64,000 bases of DNA, from NCBI GenBank assembly GCA_030272155.1, contig CP126198.1, forward strand, positions 3,844,001 through 3,908,000, read 5' to 3'. Source of the stretch: Tetradesmus obliquus (lineage: Eukaryota; Chlorophyta; Chlorophyceae; Sphaeropleales; Scenedesmaceae). The notes beneath the pieces were generated by a model, which worked only from the letters and a program-made list of their open reading frames with translations, was not told where the DNA came from and made no database searches. A program made the position numbers and the translations under genes. Positions 1 to 13,733 of this stretch are shown here, one piece after another (position 1 is the stretch's first letter; every line of letters begins with the position of its first letter).

Positions 1-1010
1 ACAAAATAACGCTCCCCTGTTGTCATCAGATGCCGCTGGTGTACATCAAGAATAGATGCCTTGTCTGCGCTTGCATCTGTCCTCAATCACACACCAAATA
101 TCCCCGCGACACTGCTGGGGCTTGGACCAGGCCAGCTGACTAGCAGGCGTATCTGATTCAGATCTTCCTAAATTGTCACAGGATGCAAAAGGGGCGGACC
201 AGATGCCTGCTGCCAGCAATGCATGCAGCAGATCACTCAATTCAACATTACCCAACGCCTTCGCAAGCTGTTTGCGCACTGCCAGCATTGCTGCATGCAG
301 CACGCCAGACTGATAGCACCTGAACCTGCAGCTGTACACACATGTGCCTGAGCAGGCTCCTGACTTCAAAACCGCCGCGATGAGGCGGCCTCACAGCCAC
401 CCCTGAACACCCTCGTGATCTACAACAACAGACGGAACGCGGCGCCTTGCTAGACGCACACCCAGCAGTTTCATCTGGGCTTCTAAGGGGCCTATTACTG
501 CAGAGTTTTTCCACACACATCTACAGCTGGTACCTGCTACGCACTGCATGGCTTGAAGCCAAACCATGCCAACCGGGTGCTCGCAAGCAACACAACCACA
601 CCCACACGAATAAGCTAAGAAGCTGCTTGCAGCGCCCCATGTGGGCAGCTGCTCTACTTGTTGTACACACATCTGCACTGCTGAGCTGCTGCCAACCATT
701 CAACTCCAAACTCAACAGCAACTGCAGCAAGCTACAGCAGTGCAATGCTCTGGAACACCAGCCAGCTCACACACCAGTACGCTATGCACACACGCTGTCC
801 AACTCGCACACCCTACACCCTACACATGCTGCACGCCTCCAACTTCACGCACAAACACCGCCCTGCTTTGCCGCAGTAGGATGTACCGCTAGCCTGCTTA
901 CACGCACCCCATGGCAATCTTCCTATCACCACCGTCTGCTCCCAGCTACCGCCACCCCGACACACCTCCCCAACACGCCGCACCCTGCGGCTGCGCTGCG
1001 CTCTGACAGC
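1..1010. other. Region downstream of METH, no gene seen
   Basis: This stretch lies beyond the METH stop codon (the gene reads leftward). It holds no reading frame with family resemblance or consistent splice sites. On the minus strand a TGTAA motif at about 900-896, roughly 110 bases after the stop, fits the chlorophyte polyadenylation signal, so the 3' UTR probably ends near there. The rest is rich in ACAC and CTG-type simple sequence. Confidence 0.6.
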
Positions 1011-4000
1011 TCAGGGCTCATAGTTGAGGCTGGTCGACAGCCAGCGCTCCGCCTCCTTGCCGTCCATCTTCTTGCGCAGCGCATAGTCGCTGACCTGCTC
1101 CGACGTGATCTTGCCCACCGCAAAGTAGCTGGAGCACTTGCCCGCAAAGTACAGGCCGCTCACGCTTGCCGCAGGCATCATGGCCAGGCTCTCAGTGAGG
1201 CTGATGCCTGTCTCAGTGTCCACGTCCATGAGCTGCCACATGGTCAGCTTCTCAGTGTGGTCGGGCTGGCTGGGGTAGCCGGGCGCGGGGCGGATGCCCT
1301 GCAGGGGAGAGGCAGGAGGGTGAGCGGTGGGCAATGTGGTTGAGCGCAAGGCAATGCAGTTTGAAGAGCATAGTAGGTGAGCTGCAGGTGTATTACGGGA
1401 AGTGTGTGTGTGATCCAGCGCGACTGCATGCAGCGCTACGCGGTGAGGTCAGTGTGATGCCTTGCTGCTTGTGCCTGAACTGCTATATATGCTGCCGCCA
1501 ATGCAGCTTAGCCGCCCAAACATTGCTATACATTCACAACGCCACAGCACCGCCAGTCGCACAGCTCACAGCGCAGCGCCTGCTGCTTCCGAACCTCACC
1601 TGGTACTTGACCTTGAGCATGTCATCCACGCTCAGGGCCTCATCACGCGCGTAGCCCCACAGCTCGCGGCGCACCATCTCGTGCAGCTTCTCCGCGTACG
1701 CCTCCGCCAGCCTGTCTGCCAGCGCCTCAGCCATGATGTAGCTGTAGTCGTCACCGTCCTTCTTGAAGCCAGCCACCACCTGCATGGCAATACAATGCAA
1801 TGCATGTGAGAGGGGATGTGAACATGCGGATGATGCAGATTGGCAGCGCCTCCGCCAGCCTGTCAGCCAGCGCCTCGGCCATGATATAGCTGTAATCGTC
1901 ACCGTCCTTCTTGAAGCCAGCCACCACCTACTGACATGCAGAGAGGGGCTTATTACAGGGGAGGGCAAGCCAACGATTGAAAGTGTATCATGTAGGCGGT
2001 CGTGGGGTGAGTGAGCATGAACATGGGAACAATGCAGATGGCAGCGCACAATGTAGCTGTATCCTTGTCAAAGCCAGCCACCACCTGCACGGCAGTTGCA
2101 TGCATGGATAAGTGGGGTGAGTGAGGGTGGACATGATAGATGGTGCAGATGGCAGCGCCTCTGCCATGATGTAGCTGTAGCGTTCTTGAAGCCAGCCACC
2201 AGTACACGCGGCAGCGACGTGCATGTAAGAATGTTGTTCACATAAGCATGAGCTTGTAGGAGAGAAACATGCATGGTATGCAATGAACATGCGCAAGGCA
2301 GCAACGAGCAGAGAAGGCCAACAGCAGACATCTGGCAGCAACACAGTGCGCCCGCCGTCTCACGGACCACAAGATGCAAGCACACCCGCGCACCTGCAGT
2401 GCTGTGGTATCACAGGAGGATCGAGCCTTCCCCATCAGCTGCCACAACAGCAACACGGCAAAGACACCTAGCATGCAATGCGCTGCGCCATGCAACAAAA
2501 TGACCAAGCACACAACATGCAGCAGTCGCAAATGCGCAGCAAATACGCACCTCCTCCAAGCCGTGGCCCGCGCTGCACGCAAACATGCCGATGTAGTCCA
2601 CCAGCCCGCTGCCCTTGGGCGCCACAAAGTCGCTGACGCACATGTAGGGCTCGGTGTCGCTGTCCTTCTCAGCCTGCTGGCGCAGCCCGAAGAACTTGGC
2701 GCGCACGGAGCTGCAGGTCTCGTCCTCGTACACCTGGCAGGGGAGGGGTGCACAGGGGAGGGGTGCGAGCAAGGTCAGTGAGCGAGCAAAACAACTGCGG
2801 GTGATAGCAAGGCAGCAGCACTGCTCTGCAGCTGGTGTGCAACAGCCGCATTGCGCAAGGCTACTCAACCAGATGCGTTGCAGTGCAGACACGTAGGAGC
2901 TGTAGGGTCAAATCCATTGACTGAAGCCCAGGCATGTGCGTGCGCAGCGCCGCAGGCATCGAGCGATCACATGCGCCGGCCAACAGCAACCTGACTCCAA
3001 CCCTAGCTACGCCCAAACCGCACACAGCCATGGCCACCTGAAACCCACGCTCGCTACACATGCACATGCACACGCATCTCAAGCTCACGGCCACTGCACA
3101 CACCTCGATGTCGTCGCCGACTGAGTTGGCCGGGTAGAAGCCCACGATGCCGTTGAGCCGCACGCGCTTGTTCTTCGCAAAGTCTGCCAGCATGGCCTGC
3201 GCCTCCTCAAACAGCTTCTTGGCCTCCGAGCCCACCGTGGCGTCGTTGAAGATCTTGGGGTAGCCGCGGTTGGGGTAGCGCCCGCGCAGCTGCCACACCT
3301 GCAGGTGTTGGGTTCAGCAGCAACAGGCAGCGGGCAGCGGCACCATAGCAGAAACAATGGATGCAGGAACTACGTGTTAAGGTTGGGTTGAGGTAGCGCT
3401 TGCACAGCTGCCACACGTGCGGGTGTTCGGTTCAGCAGCGGCAGAGGGCAGCAGCACCATAGCAGAAACAATGGATGCAAGAACTACGTGTGAGGGTTGT
3501 GTTGAGGTAGCGCCCGCACAGCTGCCACACCTGCGGGTGTTGGGTTCAGCAGCAGCAGAGGGCAGCAGCAGCATGGCAGGAATACTAGATGTATGTATCG
3601 TTAGGTGTTATTGTTGCGTTGCAGGTTACGGCTGCATGAGCAGAGTCGGGGCAGCTGGCGGCGCAGCACAGAGCACTGTCTGCTGCAACAGACGTGGGCA
3701 AGAGAGCGTGAATTGAGTGGCAGACAGCCGCGCAGCGCCACACAAGTTGACGTCAGCGACAGGCTGTGCAGCGCAGACCGCCGAGCATGTTGCTGCGCTA
3801 CAACATGCAGAGATGCAGAATCAAGCCCCGCCGATAATCCACAGAGAGCAAGCTGTGCATTGCCCCTGCCCCCTGCCGCACCTGGAAGAAGGGGTTCCAG
3901 TCGATGTAGTCCAGCACGTCCTCAATCGGGAAGCTCATGAAGGACTTGGCACCAATCAGCGAGGGCCGCACAGGCCTGTTGATGGGGTCGGTCCAGTCCA

Positions 4001-6694
4001 CCTTCAGCGCCCGGTCCTGTGCCTGCGCCAGCGACAGGTACCTGCAAGAGTGCAGCGGCAGCGGCAGCAGCACAAGCACGGAAGCCAAAAGTGAGCAGGG
4101 TGCAGCAGGCAAGGTGCCAGGTGGCGTATGCGCACTACTCACATGCAGCAGCAAGTACTGGCATGCGTGTGTAAGCAGGCACGCCGCAGCACATGCATGC
4201 AGCCTTCAACATGCAAGCACACAAGCCGACCTTGGCCTGCACATGCCCCAAGCTCACGTCTGTAATCACCGGTACCAACTCTGCGTGCTTGCCTAATTTA
4301 ACCCACTGGAAGCCCATGCTGCTCTGCGCCGCATCACCCCAGCCGCATCACCCCAGCCGCGCCCAAGGGTCAACTCACTTCCTGTCCTCCAGCCCCGCGT
4401 AGAACTCGTCGCGCAGCTCCGCGTACTGCTCCGACACCTCATCCACAAACTCCTGGCGCTGCGTGAGGTTCTTGTCCACCAGCGCCTGCACCACGGGCAC
4501 ACTGCGGGACGCGTCCAGCACGTGCACCACGGGGCCGCTGTACGCGGGCGCGATCTTGACCGCGGTGTGCATCTTGCTGGTGGTGGCGCCGCCGATCAGC
4601 AGCGGCGTCTTGATGCCGCGCTCCTCCATCTTCTTGGCGACTGCAGCGCAGCAGCAGCAGCAGCAATGACAGGGTGTGATGCTAGGGTGCGACAGGCAGG
4701 CACCTCCGAGGCTACTAGCAATTCTGCGAGCAGTTGGCAACAGCTAAGAAGGAGGTGCATCACCCAGCAAGAAACAGCAGGGTTGATGCAGCGCAAGTAA
4801 CGCCCCGCACGTCAACATGGCGGCACACCGCTGACAGACTCGACCTACTGGATGTCCAGTGCTGACAGACAAGAACTACCAACCCGCCTACCCTCTGCTG
4901 TTGCTGCTGCTGTTGCTGCTGCTGTTGCTGCAACTGTTGCTGCGCGCACCTGTGACCATCTCGTCCAGGCTGGGCGTGATGAGCCCTGACAGGCCGATGA
5001 CGTCAGCCTTGTGCTCCACCGCTGCATCCAGGATCTTGTCCCAGGGCGTCATCACACCCAGGTCGATGACCTGGCGATGTCAGCAGGTGGCAGGGCAGGA
5101 CGGAGCAGGGCAGGGCAGCAGACAGATGAGCAAGCAGCTGCTGCCACAACCAGCAAGCACACGCCGGGATGCTGCCTGCTGTTTTGATCATTCATATGTT
5201 TCAGCATCTCTCCTTCCCCATGCAAAAGAGGGTACAAGCAAGCACAGGGCAGCAGCAATCTTGACAACGCGCGCCCCCCACCTTGAAGTTGTTGCAGCCC
5301 AGCACCACCGCCACGATGTTCTTGCCGATGTCGTGCACATCGCCCTTGACCGTGGCAATGACAAACACGCCCGCGTTGCTCTCCACGCTCATGTCGCCGC
5401 CCGCCAGCCGCTTCTCCTCCTCGATGAAGGGGATGAGGTGGCCCACCGCACGCTTCATCACACGCGCAGACTTGATGACCTGCAACAGCAGCAGCAGCAG
5501 GGGCAGCAGTCAGGTGCGCAGCGTGAGGGGAGGTGGGGCAGCAAGGGCACAGCTCTGGCTGTGACGGGTAACAGCTGGCCCTGATCTGCCACGTTGTAGC
5601 ATACAGTGCATGGCAGGTGCAGCGCCGAGTCAGTGAGTGACCCGCTGGACCGCCAGTGCACATGCCAGGCTACGTCAACAACAAGGCACCGAGCAATCAC
5701 TTTGCTTTGCACACGCGCTGCCAGACCCTGATGCTCGCTTGCTCAGCAACCCACCTGCGGCAGGAACATCTTGCCGGCGCCGAACAGGTCTCCCACCACG
5801 TTCATGCCCTCCATGAGGGGGCCCTCAATGACCTGCAGCGGCCGCGTGTAGCGCCCGCTGGTGCGCGCCTCCTCTGTGTCCGCCACCACAAACTCGTCGA
5901 TGCCCTTCACAAGCGAGTGCGCGATGCGCTTCTCTACAGGCAGGCTGCGCCACGCGTCGGCTGCCTTCTTGGTTCCGCCAGCAGCGCCTGTCGCGCCGCC
6001 CTTCTTGACCACGGCTGTGGGCTTGCACTTGGGCTCCAGGCTGCCTGCGTACTCCAGCATGCGCTCGGTCGCGTTCTCGCAGCGGTTGAGCAGCACATCC
6101 TCCACCATCTCCAGCAGCTCCTTGTCAATCTTCTCGTACACGTCCTCGTTAACCTGCAGGAAGTGTGCGAGAGAGAGCGGCGGACATCATGTGGGTACTA
6201 GTGCCATAAGAACAGCTCAAAACAGTTATCGCGGTAGATGCATGCTTCAGGCATGAGCAGGCTGATGGTGGTGGGTCTTACAATTATTGGTGTGGCCGCA
6301 GCCTGGTTGACATGAGCACTGCTGCGTACTCGAGGTGATGGACTGGCACAGCAGCAGTTTGCCAGAAATATCCAACAACATTATGGTATCAAACGACACC
6401 TGGATGCGCCCCAGGCATGCGCACTCGTCCACAACCCCATGCCATGCAAGCCTGCTGTTTCTCAACCCCCATCCGCACACCTGTGCGGCGTTGACGATGC
6501 CCATGTCCATGCCCGCCTTGCAGGCGTGGTGCAGGAACGCGCTGTGGAACGCGCGCCGCACCGCTTCGTTGCCGCGGAAGGAGAAGGCGATGTTGGACAC
6601 GCCGCCGCTGATCTTGGCGCCAGGGCACACCCGCTTGATCTCACGCGTGGCGCGGATGAAGTCGACTGCGTAATTGTTGTGCTCGCTGAGCCCC

Positions 6695-6734
<40 letters not shown>

Positions 6735-9700
6735 GCGGGTTGAAGCCCACCTCCTCCACCAGGATGCGGTACGCGCGGCTGCACATGGACACCTTGTCTT
6801 CGAAGCCAGCCGCCTGGCCGGTCTCGTCGAAGGCCATCACCACCACGGCAGCTCCGTGGTTCTTGACGATGGTGGCCTGCTCCCTGAACTTGGCCTCGCC
6901 CTCCTTCATGCTGATGGAGTTGACGATGCACTTGCCCTGCGCGCACTTCAGCCCAGCCTCCACAATGTGGAACTTGCTGCTGTCGATCATGAACGGCACG
7001 CGGCTGATCTCAGGGTCTGCGCGCAGCAAGTGGCAGGGGGAAGGGGCAGCGGCAGCAAACAAGCGCGTCAGCGTTCTGCCACTAGCAAACACACCACTGA
7101 TGCAGCTGACTAAAAACCATCAGCAACTCAACCAGGACGCTAGGCAATTGTTTCTGCTACAGCTGCAAGCTTCAAGCATAACTCATATCAGGCCGCCATT
7201 GTTTGACCACATGTAGCATGTCACAAATGTTGGAACTGCAGTGCTAACGAGATAGCACATGGTTGTTAAGCGCAACAAGAGTCCAAGCCCTCAAGGGATG
7301 CGCGGCAATGCCATGCACAAGCGACATGCTACCGCTGCAGCTGTCATCATCACAAACCTGGTGCTGATCACCCACCTGCGATGCACAGGTTGACGAACTT
7401 GGTCATGGCTGCCACGCCATCGATCAGGCCGTCGTCCATGTTGATGTCCAGCACGTGCGCGCCCTGCTGCACCTGCTTCAGCGCGATGGCCAGCGCTGTG
7501 TCGTAGTCGTTGTTGATGACAGCCTTCTTGAACATGATGGAGCCGGCCACGTTGCAGCGCTCCCCGATGTTGAGGAAGGTGGAGCGCATGTTGGCTGCGT
7601 CCGGCGTGTAGTTGAGCGGCTCCAGGCCGCTGATGCGCATCAGCGGCTCCACCTCGTGCACCGCGCGCGGCGGGTAGGCGCCAGCCATGGCTGCAAGAGA
7701 AAATTGCAATCAAGAAAACTAGTTGTCAGCTGATTGCATGGAGGAAGGACATAGTCAACGAAGCAGATCGAAGGTGTGCAACTGCCAAGATTGCAGCTGG
7801 CTGCTGGCAGGATAGTAGCAAGCTGCTTTGACACCTGGGTAGCACCTGCAGCGCAGCTGAATGAACACTGCAACAAATCAGAGACAAGGCAACAGTTCAT
7901 GCCCGCCCACCTGCGATGGCTGCGATGTGCTCGGGCGTGGAGCCGCAGCAGCCGCCGATGGCGTTGACCAGGTTCTCCTCGCAGAAAGGCCGGATCTCCT
8001 CAGCCATCTCGGGCCCCTTCTGGTCGTAGCCGCCCATGGCGTTGGGCAGGCCCGCGTTGGGGTAGCAGAACACAAAGCAGTCCGCGCAGGCGCTCAGGTT
8101 GGCGATGTACTTCTTCATGTCGGTGGCGCCCAGCGCGCAGTTGAGCCCCACCGCCATGGGCTTGGCGTGGCTGATGCTGTTCCAGAAGGCCTCGTTGGTC
8201 TGGCCGGACAGCGTGCGCCCGCTGTTGTCCACGATGGTGCCGCTGATGAACACGGGGATGCGCACGCCCGTGTCCGCAAAGAACTTCTCCAGCGCGTACA
8301 CGGCGGCCTTGGCGTTGAGCGTGTCAAAGATGGTCTCCACCAGGAACATGTCCACGCCGCCCGCGTACAGGCCCTGCAGCTGCCCGTAGTAGGCGTCCAC
8401 CACCTCGTCGTAGGTGATGCCGCGCATGGCGGGGTTCTCCACGGAGGGGGACACGCTCAGCGTCTTGTTGGTGGGGCCCACGGCGCCAGCCACAAACTTG
8501 AGCTCGCCCGGGTGCGCGGCCATGTAGGCGGCAGTGGCCTTCTTGGCCAGCTCAGCGGCAGACTTGTTGATCAGGAACACCTCGTCAGGGTCCTGTAGCA
8601 GAAGGCAAAAAAGGTATAAGATACAGCGACAACTTGAGCATAAACAGCATGCAACTGCTGGAGACGGCAACATGCTCCATTTGCACTTGGGATGAGCATG
8701 TGAGATGCCCGCCACTCTGATGTATGAGATTGTCAGCCGTTGCGCATGATATTTAGATGCACATCAACTCATGTTGAGCCGCAATAGTGTGCCGGCAGCT
8801 ACCAACGTTGACAACACGCTGCACATACCGCCACAGCTTGCAGGAAACAACACCGTTTGCAGGACAGGCGCCCCACCTGCAGCTCATAGTCTGCCTGGCT
8901 GATGGTTGTGCCGTTGAAGGTGTTGGTCTCAATGATGTCTGCGCCTGCGTTGAGGTACTGCATGTGGATGTCCTCGATCACGTCCGGGCGCGTGATGACC
9001 AGGATGTCGTTGTTGCCCTTGAGCTCGTGGCTGTGGTTGGCGTAGCGCTCCCCGCGGAAGTCCTCCTCCTGCAGCTTGAAGCGCTGAATCATGGTACCCA
9101 TGGCGCCATCAATGAAGATGATGCGCTGCTTCATCAGCGACTCCAGCTGCGCAAACGCTGGGGAGCACTCCAGCGGGTCAGCGCGCAGGGTGTAGCTAGG
9201 CACAGGCGGCAGGTCAGCTGGCGGCGCCAGTGGGTCAAACCCAGCAGGGATGGGGTTCTGCTTGGGGGACAGCTTGGGCCCTGCCGCATCAGAGAGCTTG
9301 CGCACAGCTGTGGGCTTGCACTTGGGCTCCAAAGTGGCTGCGTACTCCAGCATGCGCTCGGTCGCGTTCTCACAGCGGTTGAGCAGCACATCTTCCACAA
9401 ACTCAAGCAACTCCTTGTCAATCTTCTCGTACTGGTCCTCCTTGACCTGCAAAGAAATCAAAGAGAAAATGGGCATCATCAGTGTGCATAAATGCAGAAC
9501 AGCTGGGTTGATCTGTGGTGCCAAGCTCGTACATCAAGTCTCAGTCTCACTCACAGCAGCTCATGTTCAACAGCTCACAAACAGTTTGTGTTCTACAACG
9601 ACATACATTTGCGAGCGCTGGCTACAATACGGTACGAGCTTCGCTATAGCGCAGGAGAGCGCACCCTGGCCCCATCTGAAAGCCAACACATGCTAGAATA

Positions 9701-9971
9701 AGCCGCAGCCATGCTAGCTCTTGTTGTGGTGCTGTGCCAGTCCCCGCAACTACGCACCTGTGCGGCGTTGACGATGCCCATGTCCATGCCCGCCTTGCAG
9801 GCGTGGTGCAGGAACGCGCTGTGGAAGGCGCGCCGCACCGCCTCGTTGCCGCGGAAGGAGAAGGCGATGTTGGACACGCCGCCGCTGATCTTGGCGCCAG
9901 GGCACACCCGCTTGATCTCGCGCGTGGCGCGGATGAAGTCGACTGCGTAGTTGTTGTGCTCGCTGAGGCCC

Positions 9972-10011
<40 letters not shown>

Positions 10012-13000
10012 GCGGGTTGAAGCCCACCTCCTCCACCAGGATGCGATACGCGCGGCTGCACATAGATACCTGCAGACGGCCAGAAGCAGATGCGAAGGCA
10101 GACAAAACAACAAGAGCATGAGCACACACTCGTGCATAATCATTTCAGGTGCGTAGCTGCACGAGTGAGTGAGCATTGCCTTTAACCATTGTAGAATTGG
10201 ACACGCTTACCTGGCCATCATGTGCATTTAGCGCAGCATCGTATCAAGTAGCAAGATCAGCCACCCCGCACCTTGTCATCGAAGCCGGCCGCCTGGCCTG
10301 ACTCGTCGAAGGCCATCACCACCACGGCAGCTCCATGGTTCTTGACGATGGTGGCCTGCTCCCTGAACTTGGCCTCGCCCTCCTTCATGCTGATGGAGTT
10401 GACGATGCACTTGCCCTGCGCGCACTTGAGCCCAGCCTCCACAATGTGGAACTTGCTGCTGTCGATCATGAACGGCACGCGGCTGATCTCAGGGTCTGCG
10501 CGCAGCAAGTGGCAGGGGGAAGGGCAGCGGAAAGTGCAGCTCATCACCGTGCGTGCTCAGACACTTTTGAGCAGTCTGCTACATCGGTGACGCAAGTTCT
10601 GACAGCTACAAGTTGCTTGCAGCTTGTTGCTGTCAGAAACGAGCTGCAAGCAACTTGTAGAACAGAACGCCCTCACATCTACTGGTGACAAGCTGCAACA
10701 TGCAGTCCTGGGCGCGATCTGCCCAACGCAGCTCGCAAGTGCATGTGTCGGCAATGAGGCTGGTCTCAGCAGCTGCTATGAGCTGACGTCACTAGAGTCC
10801 TTCAGGCAAGCATTGCACCCTTGCTGGTTGCGGTAGCTGCATGCCGCTCGGCCTGCATTGAACAGCTAGCCAAGCTGTTATGCAGAGCGCCGTGTGAGGT
10901 GACTGGAGGATGCTACTGTCAGTCGCTGTTGACAGCTGCACGCCTCAGCAGGTCAAGCCATCAACTAGCAAATAAGAGATGGCACCCACCTGCAATGCAC
11001 AGGTTGACGAACTTGGTCATGGCTGCCACGCCATCGATCAGGCCGTCGTCCATGTTGATGTCCAGCACGTGCGCACCCTGCTGCACCTGCTTCAGCGCGA
11101 TGGCCAGCGCTGTGTCGTAGTCGTTGTTGATGACGGCCTTCTTGAACATGATGGAGCCGGCCACGTTGCAGCGCTCCCCGATGTTGAGGAAGGTGGAGCG
11201 CATGTTGGCTGCGTCCGGCGTGTAGTTGAGCGGCTCCAGGCCGCTGATGCGCATCAGCGGCTCCACCTCGTGCACCGGGCGCGGCGGGTAGGCGCCAGCC
11301 ATGGCTGCACAAGTCGTGAACAAGACAGCAGCACACGAAAGTCAAGCATTGATATGGCACACCACCATGTATGATTGCATATGAATGCAACGACATCAAC
11401 CAACTTGCTCCAACATGCCTAAGCGCATACGAGTGCAGCTACACGCACGCGCGCACATGCACGCACACACAACAGCCAACTTTCTGTGTTGTAGTCATAG
11501 CAAACCATGTGTCCACGCACCTGCAATGGCTGCGATGTGCTCGGGCGTGGAGCCGCAGCAGCCGCCGATGGCGTTGACCAGGTTCTCCTCGCAGAAGGGC
11601 CGGATCTCCTCAGCCATCTCGGGCCCCTTCTGGTCGTAGCCGCCCATGGCGTTGGGCAGGCCCGCGTTGGGGTAGCAGAACACAAAGCAGTCCGCGCAGG
11701 CGCTCAGGTTGGCGATGTACTTCTTCATGTCGGTGGCGCCCAGCGCGCAGTTGAGCCCCACCGCCATGGGCTTGGCGTGGCTGATGCTGTTCCAGAAGGC
11801 CTCGTTGGTCTGGCCGGACAGCGTGCGCCCGCTGTTGTCCACGATGGTGCCGCTGATGAACACGGGGATGCGCACGCCCGTGTCCGCAAAGAACTTCTCC
11901 AGCGCGTACACGGCGGCCTTGGCGTTGAGCGTGTCAAAGATGGTCTCCACCAGGAACATGTCCACGCCGCCCGCGTACAGGCCCTGCAGCTGCCCGTAGT
12001 AGGCGTCCACCACCTCGTCGTAGGTGATGCCGCGCATGGCGGGGTTCTCCACGGAGGGGGACACGCTCAGCGTCTTGTTGGTGGGGCCCACGGCGCCAGC
12101 CACAAACTTGAGCTCGCCCGGGTGCGCGGCCATGTAGGCGGCAGTGGCCTTCTTGGCCAGCTCAGCGGCAGACTTGTTGATCAGGAACACCTCGTCGGGG
12201 TCCTGCGAGAAGCAAAGGAGCGACAACGGTGCAAACAAGTTCATCACTGCTAGATGGGCTCGCAGCCACAGTGGAGCGATCAGCTAAGGTTGCATGTCCC
12301 CGTTCCAGAAAACCCACAATGACTGAGCACAAGACCCGCATGTGCGTCAGCATGTAAACAAGAAACAGGTGTCTGGTAAAGTAGGGGACAACAAGTGCAA
12401 TATTCAAAACATTCACATGTGCCGCTGCAGGTCCGCTGCATCTTGTGAAGCTATGAAGGTGCTTGGCTTGCATGATGCATCAAGCTGCCAGCTCAGCTGC
12501 TACTTGCACATTGGATCTCATGCTGCATCCTGTTTCCACGAGCAAGCGGAGGTGCACCTTGAGCAGCTTGCATGAAACAGAACCACAAACAAGGCTGGCG
12601 CCCCACCTGCAGCTCGTAGTCTGCCTGGCTTATGGTTGTGCCGTTGAAGGTGTTGGTCTCAATGATGTCTGCGCCGGCATTAAGGTACTGCATGTGGATG
12701 TCCTCAATCACGTCCGGGCGCGTGATGACCAGGATGTCGTTGTTGCCCTTGAGCTCGTGGCTGTGGTTGGCGTAGCGCTCCCCGCGGAAGTCCTCCTCCT
12801 GCAGCTTGAAGCGCTGAATCATGGTACCCATGGCGCCATCAATGAAGATGATGCGTTGCTTCATCAGCGACTCCAGTTGCGCAAACGCCGGGGAGCACTC
12901 CAGCGGGTCAGCGCGCAGGGTGTAGCTGGGCACAGGCGGCAGGTCAGCTGGTGGCGCCAGTGGGTCAAACCCAGCAGGGATGGGGTTCTGCTTGGGGGAC

Positions 13001-13693
13001 AGCTTGGGGCCTTCTCCTGCAGCCGCTTCGCCCAGCTTGCGCACAACCGTGGGCTTGCACTTGGGCTCCAAGGTGGCTGCGTACTCCAGCATGCGCTCGG
13101 TGGAATCCTCGCGCCTGTTGAGCAGCACATCCTCCACATAGGTCAGCAGCTCCTTGTCAATCTTCTCGTACTGGTCCTCTTGAACCTGAAGGTGCAAGTA
13201 CAGCAGCAAACGAACGAAGCTGGTCAGCACGCCACCATGTGGTCTGCAGAGGCAGCTATATGCAGAGGTGCATGTGTGGAGGTATCACAGCCGCACGCTT
13301 GCTGTTTGTTTGTGGCTGGCGACCAAACAATGTGATACCTTGTTGGCTGAATGACAAAAGGCAGACTCGCATGGTAAAGGTGAAGGTCAGCACACGGATT
13401 GCTGTGAGCAGCCAGCAGCAGTCCAGAAATCTATGCATGACTGCAAGCGTGTGCACATGCAGATTCAGCACATGCACACCTGTGCGGCATTGACGATGCC
13501 CATGTCCATGCCCGCCTTGCAGGCGTGGTGCAGGAACGCGCTGTGGAAGGCGCGGCGCACCGCCTCGTTGCCGCGGAAGGAGAAGGCGATGTTGGACACA
13601 CCGCCGCTGATCTTGGCGCCGGGGCACAGCCGCTTGATCTCGCTTGTCGCCTGGATGAAGTCAACTGCATAGTTGTTGTGCTCGCTGAGGCCC

Positions 13694-13733
<40 letters not shown>

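Larger units (their letters stand above)
1011..6050 (-). other. METH cap, cobalamin-binding and activation domains
   Basis: Exon 6153-5755 ends with the helical cap ([35 protein letters not shown]). Exons 5479-5282, 5070-4950 and 4640-4379 give the Rossmann cobalamin domain: [10 protein letters not shown] supplies the histidine that replaces dimethylbenzimidazole, followed by [14 protein letters not shown] and [10 protein letters not shown]. Exons 4041-3882, 3298-3104, 2733-2551, 1779-1600 and 1298-1011 give the activation (S-adenosylmethionine) domain, with DYIDWNPFF, the [12 protein letters not shown] region, [12 protein letters not shown], and RPAPGYP in the last exon. In Escherichia coli MetH the last of these motifs lies in the SAM site. 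There is only one copy of this half. Confidence 0.92.

Noticed and set aside
447..1343. 298-codon plus-strand frame overlapping the METH 3' end
   Set aside because: It is antisense to a secure METH exon and otherwise translates ACAC-rich spacer. No family resemblance.
12463..13335. Long plus-strand frames antisense to METH exons (also near 7861-8598, 11507-12253 and 15233-15979)
   Set aside because: They recur identically opposite each METH module and are mirror frames of GC-rich coding sequence.
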